A stretch of 64,000 nucleotides of DNA, from positions 27,371-91,370 of the forward strand of contig UCEZ01000013.1 of assembly GCA_900471525.1 (NCBI GenBank). The letters are read 5' to 3'. A program made the position numbers and the translations under genes. Shown one piece after another: positions 45,405 through 56,647 of the stretch. This DNA is from Hyphomicrobiales bacterium (lineage in GTDB: Bacteria > Pseudomonadota > Alphaproteobacteria > Rhizobiales > Rhizobiaceae). The notes below the pieces were generated by a model. That model saw only the letters and a program-made list of their open reading frames with translations, was not told where the DNA came from and ran no database searches. Positions within the stretch are counted from its first letter, which is position 1. Every line of letters begins with the position of its first letter.

Positions 45405-46957
45405 GCAAGTTCCCCAATGATTTTGTGTTCGGCCGACTTGTGTCCCTCGGAGGCAGCCTTGACGATCAGCTCTTCGGTGGCGTCCGCCCGGTCAAGGATC
45501 GTCGTTACCTTGCCGTTGCTCATCACGGCGATCCGGTCCGACAGCGCCATGACTTCTTCCAGGTCGGAGGTCGAGAACAGGATGGCGAGGCCTTCGCCGG
45601 CGAGGCGGCGCATGGTGCGGAAAACGTCCGCCTTGGCGCCGACATCGATGCCGCGGCTCGGCTCGTCCATGAGAAGAACCTTGGGATTGGTCATCAGCGC
45701 CTTGCCGATGACGACCTTCTGCTGGTTGCCGCCGGACATGGAGGTGACGTCGAAATCCGGGTTCGGCGCCTTGATGGAGAGGTTGCGGATGGAGTCCCTG
45801 ATGGCGGACTGCTCGCGCTCGCCGGCAATGTGAAAACCGAATCTCACGAACTTTTCCAGGCTTGCCAGTGTCAGGTTCGCGGCGATCGACAGGACCTGGA
45901 CGAGGCCTTCGCGCTGCCGGTCTTCCGGGATGAGGGCGAGGCCCTTGCGGATACGGGTCGAGGTATCCTTCGCGACGATCTCTTCGCCAGTGACGAATAT
46001 CTTGCCGGTCGAGTGGGCGTGCTGGCCGATGACGCATTCGAAGAACTCGCTGCGGCCGGCGCCCATCAGACCGTAAATGCCCAGCACTTCGCCGGCTTTC
46101 ACGCTGATCGACAGGTGATCGACGGCAAAGCCGCCGGTCTTGCGCGGAAGGCAGATATTCTCGGCGCGGAAGGCTTCCGGCCCCAACTTGTGATCGACGG
46201 ACTTGGCGAAGTCCTTGGCATCGGAACCGATCATCGAGCGGACGATCCATTTGGTGTCGATGTCCCTGACCATTGCCTGGCCGGTGATCTGGCCGTCGCG
46301 CAGGACGGTGATGTAATCGCCGATGCGCATCAGCTCTTCGAGGCGATGGGAAATATAGACGATCGCCACGCCGTGTGCCTTCAGCTCACCGATCACCTTG
46401 AATAGGATGTTGACTTCGGCGGCGGACAACGCCGATGTCGGCTCGTCGAGAATGAGGATGCGGGTATCGAGCGAGATCGCCTTGGCGATTTCAACGAGCT
46501 GCTGCTGACCGATCGGCAAGTCCTCGACCATCGTTTCTGCGCTGATGCCAGCATCGAGCTTGTCGAGGAAGTGATTGGCCTTTTCGATCTGTACCTTGTG
46601 ATCGATGCCGCGAATGCCGCGGGTGATTTCGCGCGTGGCGAAGATGTTTTCGGCGACGGAGAGATTGCCGAAGAGGTTCAATTCCTGGAACACCATGCCG
46701 ATGCCGTGCTTCTGGGCGTCGGCGGGGGAGTTGAACTCGACTTCCTTGCCATCGAGAAGGATGCGGCCGAGCGAGGGTTTCTCGACGCCGGCGATCATCC
46801 GCATCAGCGTCGACTTGCCGGCGCCGTTTTCGCCGACGAGAACGTTGACCGCGCCGCGCTTCAGCTCGAGGCTCGCATGCTTGACCGCGACGATGCCCGA
46901 ATAGACTTTCGTGACATCGTCGAGTTTGAGGATGGTATCGTGGGTATCCGCCGCCAT
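45401..46957 (-). CDS. Sugar ABC transporter ATP-binding protein (RbsA/MglA-type)
   Basis: 518 residues with two ATPase domains. The first has Walker A GENGAGKST and Walker B ILILDEPTSAL; the second has a degenerate P-loop (GLMGAGRSEFFE) but signature SGGNQQKVVIGKAL and LLMDEPSRGIDVG, as is usual for CUT2 transporters. It is the engine of the D-apiose-type importer. It lies just after the DUF2291 lipoprotein gene. Confidence 0.94.
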   Translation of the reverse strand: MAADTHDTILKLDDVTKVYSGIVAVKHASLELKRGAVNVLVGENGAGKSTLMRMIAGVEKPSLGRILLDGKEVEFNSPADAQKHGIGMVFQELNLFGNLSVAENIFATREITRGIRGIDHKVQIEKANHFLDKLDAGISAETMVEDLPIGQQQLVEIAKAISLDTRILILDEPTSALSAAEVNILFKVIGELKAHGVAIVYISHRLEELMRIGDYITVLRDGQITGQAMVRDIDTKWIVRSMIGSDAKDFAKSVDHKLGPEAFRAENICLPRKTGGFAVDHLSISVKAGEVLGIYGLMGAGRSEFFECVIGQHAHSTGKIFVTGEEIVAKDTSTRIRKGLALIPEDRQREGLVQVLSIAANLTLASLEKFVRFGFHIAGEREQSAIRDSIRNLSIKAPNPDFDVTSMSGGNQQKVVIGKALMTNPKVLLMDEPSRGIDVGAKADVFRTMRRLAGEGLAILFSTSDLEEVMALSDRIAVMSNGKVTTILDRADATEELIVKAASEGHKSAEHKIIGELA

Positions 46958-46958
46958 A

Positions 46959-47603
46959 TCAGCCGCCGATCGTGATGGTGGCGGGCGTCAGCAGCGCCGG
47001 CTGGCCGGTGGAGGGCAGCGGATAGGCGCCGAGCGCTTGCACCTTCTTGCCCTCAAGCCCATCGCGCGGCAGCTTTTCAAGCGTCAGGCCATTCACGTGG
47101 ATATTGAACGCCTTGCCGAATTCGGCCCACTGGATCTGGTTCTTGAATTCGTTGAAATTGACGAAATCGAGGCTGTCGCGGATCGCGGTGCCCTTGATGA
47201 CCGGGCCGATCTGGATGCGGACATCCGCCTTGCCGTCACCATCGACATCGGTGTCGAGATAGGCGGCGCGCGATTTCGTTTCAGCCTTGACGATCGTGCC
47301 GGAGACCTTGGCGGCAAAAGTCCACGGAGCCGTGCCGTCCTTTTCCTTGTGGCCGTATTTTACGGCGGCGGCATCGAGATCGGATGCGGCGAGGCTCGAA
47401 ACCTCCTGGAAGGGGCCGGCGCGCTTTTCGAGGAATGGAATGACTTTCTGATCCCATATCTCGGCGACCTGGCGATCGGGGTTGAACCCGCCGCTCGCGG
47501 CTTCCGCAGCCTCTTCGGCGGTCGGTGTCTTGATGATCTTGCAGCCCGGCAAGGCAAGCGCGACGGCAAGCGTGAAAAAGGCTGCGGCCCGGAAGTTCGG
47601 CAT
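46959..47603 (-). CDS. DUF2291 family lipoprotein
   Basis: 214 residues from ATG 47603. A signal peptide ends in the lipobox LALPGC, so the protein is probably lipid-anchored. DUF2291 proteins occur between binding protein and ATPase genes of CUT2-type sugar transporters in rhizobia, as here. The role is unknown; it may assist the binding protein or sense the sugar. The stop lies one base before the ATPase ATG. Confidence 0.85.
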   Translation of the reverse strand: MPNFRAAAFFTLAVALALPGCKIIKTPTAEEAAEAASGGFNPDRQVAEIWDQKVIPFLEKRAGPFQEVSSLAASDLDAAAVKYGHKEKDGTAPWTFAAKVSGTIVKAETKSRAAYLDTDVDGDGKADVRIQIGPVIKGTAIRDSLDFVNFNEFKNQIQWAEFGKAFNIHVNGLTLEKLPRDGLEGKKVQALGAYPLPSTGQPALLTPATITIGG

Positions 47604-47676
47604 GGAAATCTGCTCCGTCACATGGAAATAAACGCAGGGCGGAGAATGTCCGCCCTGCGCGCATCCTTTGAGAGGA

Positions 47677-49525
<1,849 letters not shown>

Positions 49526-49564
49526 GTTTCCTCACTGCGTGTTTGTTTTGTGACGATCTATAGA

Positions 49565-49595
49565 CAACTGGTATGATGAGTCAATCAGTATATCA
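49565..49595 (-). promoter_or_regulatory. Putative GntR operator upstream of apnO
   Basis: CAACTGGTATGATGAG (49565-49580) matches, with one difference, CAACTGGTATAATGAG at 52487-52502 in front of the regulator gene. Both have TGGTAT and, further on, ATATCA. A shared 16-mer before two transcription units of one pathway is a strong operator candidate. Confidence 0.6.
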
Positions 49596-49648
49596 TCTGC
49601 TGATGTGATTTTTTGAGCCGTGGCGGTCGGGGGAAGGGCGCCCAAGCG

Positions 49649-49681
49649 CCATCATTCCTGCGACAGGCGCAGGAATGATGG
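49649..49681. terminator. Strong stem-loop between oiaK and apnO
   Basis: A perfect 14-base-pair stem (49649-49662 with 49668-49681, loop ACAGG) lies 28 bases after the oiaK stop on the minus strand. There is no T-run on the exit side, so it may stabilise or partially terminate the oiaX-oiaK transcript. Confidence 0.55.
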
Positions 49682-49709
49682 AAAACTGATGCGAGCAGCC
49701 GATCGGGGG

Positions 49710-51053
49710 TTAGCCCTGCAAGCCATCCCTGATCTGCGAGAAATATCCGTCCGACCCGACCTGTCCGCCTTTAAGCGCGATCTGCAGGCCGTTCGTCGGG
49801 GCGTGGGTTCCGTGGGCGGTGCAGAGCGGAGAGCCGGGTGTCTGGGGGAGGGGCAGGAGAGTGGTCAGCGCCTGGACGTGCAGTTCCTTGAGCGCATGGC
49901 TGGAGGTGTCACCGCCGGCGATGACGGCGCGGGTGAGATGCTGCTCCTCGACAAGGCGACGCAGGATTGTGCCGAGCAGGCGGCCAAGGCGGTGACGGCT
50001 GCCGGGAATCCGGTCGATGTCGCCGCCGCGATCGGCCGAGGGACCAAGCGCCGTATTGAGGATGACGCTTTCACCGCGCTTGAGCCCGTCGAGGCCGTTG
50101 TTGATTGCCCGCTCCAAGGCGGCGCTACCGTTTTCGCCGAGCAGTTCCAGCGGATCGAGATTGATGCCGGCAAAGCCGTTTTGCGTCGCATGGCGGATCT
50201 GCCGCTCGGTGGTGGGCGAGACGCTGCCGGAGACGACGGCGATGCGGTCGGCCTTGCCGGGGAGAGGGAAGGTTGCCCGGCCTTTGGCTAGGCCGGCGGA
50301 ATTCCAGGCCATAAGGAGCGCATATTCGACGCCGGAGGAGCCGGCGACGAACCAGCCGCCTTCACGTTTCAGCCGCCACAGCTGACGGCCGGCATGGGAT
50401 TGGCTTTCCGGGCTGTCGACATCAAACAGCACCATACCGTCGGCAATCTCGCAGAGAGCGTCGATACGCTGATCCGCGTCGGCGGCGGCAAGCATGGAGA
50501 GATCGGCCAGTTCCGTTTTCAGCGCGGTCTGGTCCTTCATGTGCAAACGTAGGTCGGCTTCCGCCATGGGCGTCACCGGATGGCGGCTCATGACCGGGTG
50601 GCGGTCGATGCGGTAGACCTCGCCCTGATAGGCCGCAAAGAGATGGCCGAAGGCGGTATAGCGCTTCAGCTGTGGCGCCCCGACGAGAACCGGAACATAA
50701 GGCTGATGAAACAGCGCCTTGCCGATTTCGACGGCCTTGCCGATGTTGCCGACCTTCGGGCTGGAGTCGAAGGTCGAGCAGACTTTGTAGTGGCAGATTG
50801 CGGCACTCAGGCTCTTCAGCCAGCGGAAGGCCGGTGTTAGGTTTTCCTCCATCCAGTCCGGCGTCTCGCTGCGGCTGGTGCCGGCAAGACCGATGGCGCG
50901 GCAGTGGCCAAAGCGCTTCAGAAGGGTTTCATCCGGCGCGTCCATGAACAGCACGGTCTCGACGCCATTGGAGGCAAGCGCTTCCATGACATCGGTGGAG
51001 CCCGTCAGGTCGTCGCCGTAATAGGAGAGAAGAAGATTGTCTTGCGCGGTCAT
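49710..51053 (-). CDS. oiaK: 3-oxo-isoapionate kinase (DUF1537 family)
   Basis: 447 residues from ATG 51053. The N-terminal domain has YYGDDLTGSTDVMEAL (substrate binding), and the C-terminal nucleotide domain has AGGDTSSHAL and a GGQVG segment, as in DUF1537 sugar-acid kinases. It phosphorylates 3-oxo-isoapionate at O4. The preceding RuBisCO-like gene ends 5 bases upstream, so the two are cotranscribed. Confidence 0.88.
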   Translation of the reverse strand: MTAQDNLLLSYYGDDLTGSTDVMEALASNGVETVLFMDAPDETLLKRFGHCRAIGLAGTSRSETPDWMEENLTPAFRWLKSLSAAICHYKVCSTFDSSPKVGNIGKAVEIGKALFHQPYVPVLVGAPQLKRYTAFGHLFAAYQGEVYRIDRHPVMSRHPVTPMAEADLRLHMKDQTALKTELADLSMLAAADADQRIDALCEIADGMVLFDVDSPESQSHAGRQLWRLKREGGWFVAGSSGVEYALLMAWNSAGLAKGRATFPLPGKADRIAVVSGSVSPTTERQIRHATQNGFAGINLDPLELLGENGSAALERAINNGLDGLKRGESVILNTALGPSADRGGDIDRIPGSRHRLGRLLGTILRRLVEEQHLTRAVIAGGDTSSHALKELHVQALTTLLPLPQTPGSPLCTAHGTHAPTNGLQIALKGGQVGSDGYFSQIRDGLQG

Positions 51054-51058
51054 GAACG

Positions 51059-52312
51059 TCACTCGCTTGCGCTGCCGAATTTCTTGAGGGAGGCGGCGAG
51101 CTCCGGATGGTCCTTCGCGTAGGTTTCGAGCGGGATATCGGCGACCGCCGCTTGCCACGCCTGTTGTACCGCGCGCACGCCGGCTGCCGGGCCGCCGGGA
51201 TGGCTGACGATGCCGCCGCCACAGAGATAAAGCAGATCGGTGGTGCGGCCGGTGCGGCGATAGGTTTCCGGCGCCTGACCGCCCCACTGGCCGGAGCCGG
51301 CGACGGGCAGGGCACAGTCGGATTGATCGAACAGTGGCGTGGTGACGGCCTTGAAGCTTTCGACGAAACTGTCGTCCGGCTCCCAGTATTTGACGCCGAT
51401 GCCGTTGATCTGGAACTGATCGACGCCCAAGAGCCGCCAGAACTGCTGCCAGACCTTGAAATCGAAGCCGATGCCGGGATGGCGGGTGAGCACGTCCCAG
51501 CCGTTGCGATGGGCATGCAAAACCAGCCCGGAGCGCTTGCGCAGGAACGCCATGCCGCCCATGCCGATGGAGTTGATGTTGACGACGGCGCAGTTGCCGC
51601 CGGCCTCAAGAACAAGATCATGGTTGCGCATCATCTCATCGGGATCGGTCGCCGAGATGCCGAAGGCATACATCACCTTCTTGCCGGTCTTCTGCTCGTG
51701 ATCGAGGATTTTCGGCATGATGGCGGCGACGCGCTCGCTCAAGGGCGAATAGGCCGGGCTCATCAGCTTTTCGTCGTCCTTGATGAAGTCGACGCCGGAC
51801 TCGATCAATTCGCCGACAAGCGCCGCTGTCTCATGCGGACGAAGCCCCAGCGCCGGCTTGACGATGGTGCCGATGATCGGTCGGTCGTAGACGCCGGTGA
51901 GCCTGCGGCTGCCGGGCAGGCCGAATTGGGGCCTAAGATAGGCGGACTTGTATTCCTGCGGAAGTTTCAGGTCGACGACGCGCAGGCCGGTCATGCCGCG
52001 GATGGAAAATATGCCGCCGACGGCGATGGTCATCAGGGCGGAAAGATCGGTGCCGATTGCGTCGAGCGGGAAGGCGATATCGACATCGGCGCGACGGATC
52101 GGGCCGTGGCCTGCCGGTGCTTCGGGCCAGCTCGGGCGCTCCGCATCGGCGAGCGGGCGGATGGCAAGCACGCGGGCGGCAACGCGCGCCTTCAGCTCCG
52201 GCGTCTCGCCGGGAACAGGCACGAACGTGCCGGTCGACTGGTCGCTGGCGATCTTGTCGGCCATAGCCTCGACGCTGCCGGCTGTTTCAATTCTGTAGGT
52301 AACGACGATCAT
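51059..52312 (-). CDS. oiaX: RuBisCO-like protein, 3-oxo-isoapionate-4-phosphate decarboxylase
   Basis: 417 residues. The barrel retains VKPALGLRP and GVDFIKDDE: Lys178, Asp180 and Glu181 correspond to the carbamylated lysine and metal ligands of RuBisCO. Yet the gene sits in a sugar-acid pathway, not with Calvin-cycle genes or a small subunit. In rhizobial D-apiose pathways this form decarboxylates 3-oxo-isoapionate 4-phosphate, giving L-erythrulose 1-phosphate. It is the first gene of the minus-strand locus, divergent from the GntR regulator. Confidence 0.88.
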   Translation of the reverse strand: MIVVTYRIETAGSVEAMADKIASDQSTGTFVPVPGETPELKARVAARVLAIRPLADAERPSWPEAPAGHGPIRRADVDIAFPLDAIGTDLSALMTIAVGGIFSIRGMTGLRVVDLKLPQEYKSAYLRPQFGLPGSRRLTGVYDRPIIGTIVKPALGLRPHETAALVGELIESGVDFIKDDEKLMSPAYSPLSERVAAIMPKILDHEQKTGKKVMYAFGISATDPDEMMRNHDLVLEAGGNCAVVNINSIGMGGMAFLRKRSGLVLHAHRNGWDVLTRHPGIGFDFKVWQQFWRLLGVDQFQINGIGVKYWEPDDSFVESFKAVTTPLFDQSDCALPVAGSGQWGGQAPETYRRTGRTTDLLYLCGGGIVSHPGGPAAGVRAVQQAWQAAVADIPLETYAKDHPELAASLKKFGSASE

Positions 52313-52332
52313 GATCGCGCAAAATCCTCCCG

Positions 52333-52450
52333 GCTAGAGCATGATGCCGAAAAGTGTAAGCGGTTTTCGGACGACATCATGCTCTACTTCTTTGATTCTA
52401 GAGCGGATTCAGATTTTAGGTCGATTCGACCTAAAATCATCCGGCTCTAG
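52333..52450. repeat. Dispersed rhizobial palindromic repeat
   Basis: CTAGAGCATGATGCCGAAAA and its near-inverse around CGGACGACATCATGCTCTA form one large palindrome. A second arm pair, TTTTAGGTCGA/TCGACCTAAAA, follows. This sequence is a familiar multicopy element in Rhizobium/Agrobacterium genomes. It lies between oiaX and the operator of the regulator. Confidence 0.7.
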
Positions 52451-52486
52451 GCAATTCCCGGCCAGTTCCGGCTGGCGCGTTTTCGC

Positions 52487-52509
52487 CAACTGGTATAATG
52501 AGCATATCA
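52487..52509 (+). promoter_or_regulatory. Putative GntR operator between oiaX and its regulator
   Basis: CAACTGGTATAATGAG (52487-52502) is shared with the apnO promoter region. Within it, TGGTAT (52491-52496) and ATATCA (52504-52509) form a dyad with 7-base spacing, like the TGGTAT-type half sites of FadR-family regulators. TATAAT in the same place may also be the -10 of the regulator gene. Confidence 0.6.
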
Positions 52510-52615
52510 ATTAAGCAAGAGGAAGCTTGCATCAGCAACGATGAATGTGGACGGTGAGCGGCGCAAGGCAAGGCATCCATTTCCTTCACTAGCGTAGCGG
52601 TGCATAACGATTACG

Positions 52616-53344
52616 ATGATGAAGCAGCGAGAAACCATGGGCCAGCAGACCGAACAGATCGTCCGCCGCAAACTGTCCGACGAGGTTTTCGCCCGGCTGA
52701 AGGCGATGATCACCTCCGGCGAATTGCAGCCCGGTGACGAGATGCCGTCCGAGCGGGAATTGATGGAGCGCTTCGGCGTCGGTCGTCCGGCGATCCGCGA
52801 GGCGATGCAGGCTTTGGCCGGCATGGGGCTCGTGGTGATCTCGCATGGCGAGCGGGCCAAGGTGCTGGAACTGACGGCGCAATCGATCTTCCGGCAGATG
52901 GACATGACGGCGAAGATCATGCTGGCCAAATCGTCGGATTCGCTGGAGCACCTGAAAAGCGCCCGCATCTTTTTCGAGCGCGGCATGGCGAGGGAAGCAG
53001 CGCTGAAGGGCGAAGCCGGCGACATCGCTGACCTGCGCGACATTCTCGAACGGCAGCGCTTATCGCTGGGCGACGCCGAAGCGTTCATCGCCGCCGACAT
53101 GGAGTTTCATACGCGGATTGCCCGGATTTCGGGCAATCCGATCTATGTCGCCGTCAGCGAGGCGATGCTCGCTTGGCTGAAGGAATACCACACCGAAATG
53201 CTGATCTGGACGGGCAAGGAAAAGTTCACGCTCGCCGAGCACGAAGAGATCATCACTTGCCTGGCCGCGAAGGATGCGGACGCCGCTGAGCAGGCAGTGT
53301 TGAAGCATCTGGAGCGGTCGCGGGCGCTGTATGCGGCGAAGTGA
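52616..53344 (+). CDS. GntR-family (FadR/FCD) transcriptional regulator of the apiose locus
   Basis: 242 residues. The winged helix is at about 18-85 (MPSERELMERFGVGRPAIRE), and the FCD domain follows with metal or acid-binding histidines in EFHTRIARISGNP and LAEHEEII. Adjacent ATGs at 52616 and 52619 and an internal ATG at 52640 are possible starts, none with a strong ribosome site. Divergence from oiaX and the shared operator-like 16-mer point to repression of the D-apiose genes, relieved by a pathway intermediate. Confidence 0.88.
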   Translation: MMKQRETMGQQTEQIVRRKLSDEVFARLKAMITSGELQPGDEMPSERELMERFGVGRPAIREAMQALAGMGLVVISHGERAKVLELTAQSIFRQMDMTAKIMLAKSSDSLEHLKSARIFFERGMAREAALKGEAGDIADLRDILERQRLSLGDAEAFIAADMEFHTRIARISGNPIYVAVSEAMLAWLKEYHTEMLIWTGKEKFTLAEHEEIITCLAAKDADAAEQAVLKHLERSRALYAAK

Positions 53345-53391
53345 TCAGTGAGCCCGGCCGGTCAGCAAGGGCTTGGGCAAGGCAGCCGTTT

Positions 53392-53853
53392 CTATGAGTT
53401 TGGATAAGGTGTGCCATCCTTGTGGACAAAGCGCCCGTCGGCATTGGAGCTCATCATATCGATATCGGAGCAAGTGGTGAGGTCATCCCATTGGCGCGAA
53501 CCCATTTCCAGATACACGGCTGTCGCCGGAGACCTGTTGATCATGTGATGGCCGTTGCCAGTGTTTTTTGGAAACGCTGCGCAGTCGCCCGCCCGCAACA
53601 TCGTCTCGCCGCCATCCTCGACGAGGACGACTTCGCCTTTGAGGATATAGACCAACTCGTCTTCATGGCTGTGCCAGTGTCGCTGGCTAGACCAGCCGCC
53701 GGGCGGTAGCGCCATCAGGTTGACGCCGAAATCCTGAAGCCCTCCGGCATCACCCAAGCGCTTGCGCGTCCGTGTTGCGCAAGGCGCATCATGGGGTGGT
53801 GGATAACCTGAGCCCCTGATGGCGGGTACGGCGGCGATATCAATCCTGGGCAT
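53392..53853 (-). CDS. Cupin-domain protein
   Basis: 153 residues. The cupin motifs are HWHSHEDELVYILKGEVVLVED and GHHMINRSP, with metal-binding His residues (HWHSHE) intact. Single-domain cupins include dioxygenases, isomerases and binding proteins; this one cannot be placed further. It is convergent with the GntR gene and lies downstream of the flavin dehydrogenase pair with a separate start. Confidence 0.85.
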   Translation of the reverse strand: MPRIDIAAVPAIRGSGYPPPHDAPCATRTRKRLGDAGGLQDFGVNLMALPPGGWSSQRHWHSHEDELVYILKGEVVLVEDGGETMLRAGDCAAFPKNTGNGHHMINRSPATAVYLEMGSRQWDDLTTCSDIDMMSSNADGRFVHKDGTPYPNS

Positions 53854-53944
53854 GTCGCTTCTTCCCCGTTCGTTGTTCGCACTTTAACCGAACGCGGCGC
53901 GCAAGTCCTGCGCGCCAACGGTTTTGCGAGCAAACACAGCGGCG

Positions 53945-55321
53945 CTATCGCGGCGGGATCACCTTACCGGGGTTCATGATGCCGTTCGGATCGAGCGCCG
54001 TCTTGATCCGGCGCATGACGTCGATTTCAGCGTCGCTGCGGGAATGGTCGAGGAAATCGCGTTTCAGCGTGCCGATGCCATGTTCGGCGGAGATCGAGCC
54101 CTTGTATTTGCGGACCAAATCATAGGCGATGGCGTCGATTTCGTGCAGGTCGTGTTCGCTCGGAGTCTCGATCCAGACGGCAACGTGCAGGTTGCTGTCG
54201 CCGACATGACCGAAGAACGAGACATGGGCTGCCGGGAAGCGCGCCAGCAGGGCCTTCTCGCAATCCCCGGCGAAATCATCGAGCTGGCCGATCGGCAGAC
54301 TGATGTCGAGGTTGATCAGGCCGGGCAGCAACTGATCCATCATGTGCCCCTCGCGCACCGACCAGAAGGCGCGAGCCTCCTTTTCCGACTGGGCAATCAG
54401 CGCGTCGGTAACCAGGCCGTCTTCGAAGGCCTTGCCGAGAAAGGTTTCGAAACGCTCCTTGTCCTCGTCGCTGCCGTTCGCATCCTGCTCGATGATGACG
54501 ATGAAGGGGTAGGTCCTGTCAAAAAAGGAAAGGTTCAGCGCATCGGCGTTGAAGCGGAAGTAGGTTTCCCACATGGCTTCGAAGGCCGACAGGCCGGACA
54601 GTTCACGCTGGGCGGATTTGAGCAGCGAGACGACATGGGCGTAGCTCTCGATGGCGCAAAGCGCGGTCAGCCGGGCAGCGGGCAGGGGGCGCAGGCGCAG
54701 CACGGCGCGGGTGACGATACCAAGCGTGCCTTCCGAGCCGATGAACAGCTGGCGCAGGTCGTAGCCGGTATTGTTCTTGACCATCCTGTTCAGAGACGAA
54801 AGCACCGTGCCATCGGCAAGCACGGCTTCGAGGCCGAGCACATTGTCGCGGGTGACGCCATGCCGGATGACGCGGATGCCGCCGGCATTGGTGGAGAGAT
54901 TGCCACCGATCTGGCAGCTACCGCGGGCGCCGAGATCGATCGGCAGCAGGAAGCCGGCGGCCTCCGCCGCCAGTTGCGCGACTTCCAGCGGCGTTCCAGC
55001 CATGACGGTCATCGTTCCCGCAGCCGTGTCGATCTCCTCGACGCCGGACAAACGTTCGAGCGAAATCGCGATGTCATCGCCCCGCGCATTGGCGCCGCCG
55101 GCAAGGCCGGTGAGGCCACCTTGCGGAACGACGGGCTGGTGGTGACGGTCGCAGATTTTGAGGGCAAGCGCGACCTGTTCGGTGCTCGACGGGCGCAGGA
55201 CGGCAAGCGGCAGGAATCTACCGGTGGTGCTGGCATCGCTGCGGTAGCGTTCGCCGATCTCTTCGCCGGTAAGCACAACATCCGAGCCAAGGGCTTCGAT
55301 CAGGTCATCGATAACGGTCAT
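53945..55321 (-). CDS. FAD-binding 2-hydroxyacid dehydrogenase (GlcD/D-lactate dehydrogenase family)
   Basis: 458 residues from ATG 55321 with GGAG upstream. The FAD_binding_4 domain (VPQGGLTGLAGGAN; CQIGGNLSTNAGG; IGSEGTLGIV) is followed by the FAD-oxidase C-terminal domain ending in SAEHGIGTLKRDF and NPGKV. The family oxidises D-2-hydroxyacids such as D-lactate, D-2-hydroxyglutarate or glycolate. It follows an L-2-hydroxyacid oxidase gene by 16 bases, giving a pair for both stereoisomers. Confidence 0.9.
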   Translation of the reverse strand: MTVIDDLIEALGSDVVLTGEEIGERYRSDASTTGRFLPLAVLRPSSTEQVALALKICDRHHQPVVPQGGLTGLAGGANARGDDIAISLERLSGVEEIDTAAGTMTVMAGTPLEVAQLAAEAAGFLLPIDLGARGSCQIGGNLSTNAGGIRVIRHGVTRDNVLGLEAVLADGTVLSSLNRMVKNNTGYDLRQLFIGSEGTLGIVTRAVLRLRPLPAARLTALCAIESYAHVVSLLKSAQRELSGLSAFEAMWETYFRFNADALNLSFFDRTYPFIVIIEQDANGSDEDKERFETFLGKAFEDGLVTDALIAQSEKEARAFWSVREGHMMDQLLPGLINLDISLPIGQLDDFAGDCEKALLARFPAAHVSFFGHVGDSNLHVAVWIETPSEHDLHEIDAIAYDLVRKYKGSISAEHGIGTLKRDFLDHSRSDAEIDVMRRIKTALDPNGIMNPGKVIPPR

Positions 55322-55337
55322 GTTTTTAGTCTCCACT

Positions 55338-56495
55338 TCAGTCCTTGCCAGGCGCGTACAGGAAGGACGGTAGACCGGCGATTGTTCGGCAGCCGAGCTG
55401 GGCCATCGCGCCGGAAAGTTCCGCCTTGAGAATCGTTATGAGATGATCGCCGCCCGCTGCCCCGATCGCGGCGCTGGCGAAGACGAAGGGGCGGCCGATC
55501 AGCACGAAATCGGCGCCGAGCGCCAGCATGCGGGCGATATCAAGGCCGGAACGAATGCCGCCATCCGCTGCGATCAACACGTCGGGGCCGAGCTTGCGAC
55601 GGATTTCGGGCAGGACGGAGACGGCGGTCGGCGCGGCATCAAGCTGGCGGCCGCCATGATTGGAGACGATCAGGCCGTCGGCGCCCATTGCCAGATAGGC
55701 CTGCGCTTCCAAGACATCGAGCACACCCTTGATCAACAGCTTGCCCTGCCAGGCATCGCGGATGCGGCGGACACGGTCTGCGCCGACATGGCCGGTCATG
55801 ACGCGTCCGACAAATTCCGCCGACTGCTTGAGGGAGGAGCCTTTCGGATAATAGGGCGACAGGTTCTCGAAATCGGGAATGCCGTGGCGCAGCACATGGC
55901 TTGCCCAATGCGGATGGGTGGCAATCTGGAACATCGTCTTCAGATCGAGGATCGGCGGCACCGACATGCCGTTGCGGATATCGCGCTCGCGGCGGGTGGG
56001 GGCGGGGATATCGACGGTGAGCACCAGCGTCCGGTAACCGGCGCGGGCGGCTCGGCCGATCATATCGGCTTCCATGGCCGGATCGTTGGGCGGGTAGAAC
56101 TGGAACCAGCCATTGTCGCCGACAATGGGACCAATGGTTTCCATTGCGCGGTTGGCAAACGTCGAGAGCACATGCGGGATGTTGTGTGCTTTGGCTGCCT
56201 CTGCCAGCGGCACCTCGCAGCCGGGCCAGAGCAGTCCGGCAAGGCCGAGCGGCGCAACGCCGAAGGGCATATCGAAACGTTTGCCGAAGAGAGTAATGCT
56301 CATATCCGGCGAGGGGGCTTCCGACAGGTAGCGTGGCATCAGCTCGATCGCATCGAGGCTTTCGACATTGCGCCGGACGCCGCTCTCGCGGCCGAGCCCG
56401 CCGATCAGGTAGTCATGCACGAACCCCGGCATGCGCCGCGCCGCCGCCGACTCCATATCGGGGATGCAGGGAAAGCGTCTGTGGAGGTTTGTCAT
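55338..56495 (-). CDS. FMN-dependent alpha-hydroxy-acid dehydrogenase (LldD-like)
   Basis: 385 residues from ATG 56495. The FMN TIM-barrel motifs are PFGVAPLGLAGLLWPG, the substrate arginine region and IVSNHGGRQLD with the catalytic His, then ADGGIRSGLDIARMLALGAD. The family oxidises L-2-hydroxyacids such as L-lactate. It is in an operon with the D-type flavin dehydrogenase. Substrate not determined. Confidence 0.9.
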   Translation of the reverse strand: MTNLHRRFPCIPDMESAAARRMPGFVHDYLIGGLGRESGVRRNVESLDAIELMPRYLSEAPSPDMSITLFGKRFDMPFGVAPLGLAGLLWPGCEVPLAEAAKAHNIPHVLSTFANRAMETIGPIVGDNGWFQFYPPNDPAMEADMIGRAARAGYRTLVLTVDIPAPTRRERDIRNGMSVPPILDLKTMFQIATHPHWASHVLRHGIPDFENLSPYYPKGSSLKQSAEFVGRVMTGHVGADRVRRIRDAWQGKLLIKGVLDVLEAQAYLAMGADGLIVSNHGGRQLDAAPTAVSVLPEIRRKLGPDVLIAADGGIRSGLDIARMLALGADFVLIGRPFVFASAAIGAAGGDHLITILKAELSGAMAQLGCRTIAGLPSFLYAPGKD

Positions 56496-56647
56496 GCTGG
56501 TCCGGATGCTCCTCGATTCGATGGCGAGCTTAGCGGGTTTGGTGGGATGGTCGAAAGTCCCCTGCAGGTGAGGCTCGGACGATCCCAAAAATCAACTGTC
56601 CCGTATCCGGAAGATGTGACACAGTCGGACCTTGGAGGGACGATGAC

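Noticed and set aside
51059..52312. True RuBisCO large subunit
   Set aside because: There is no small subunit or Calvin-cycle gene nearby, the length is 417, and the context is a D-apiose locus, so it is a RuBisCO-like protein.
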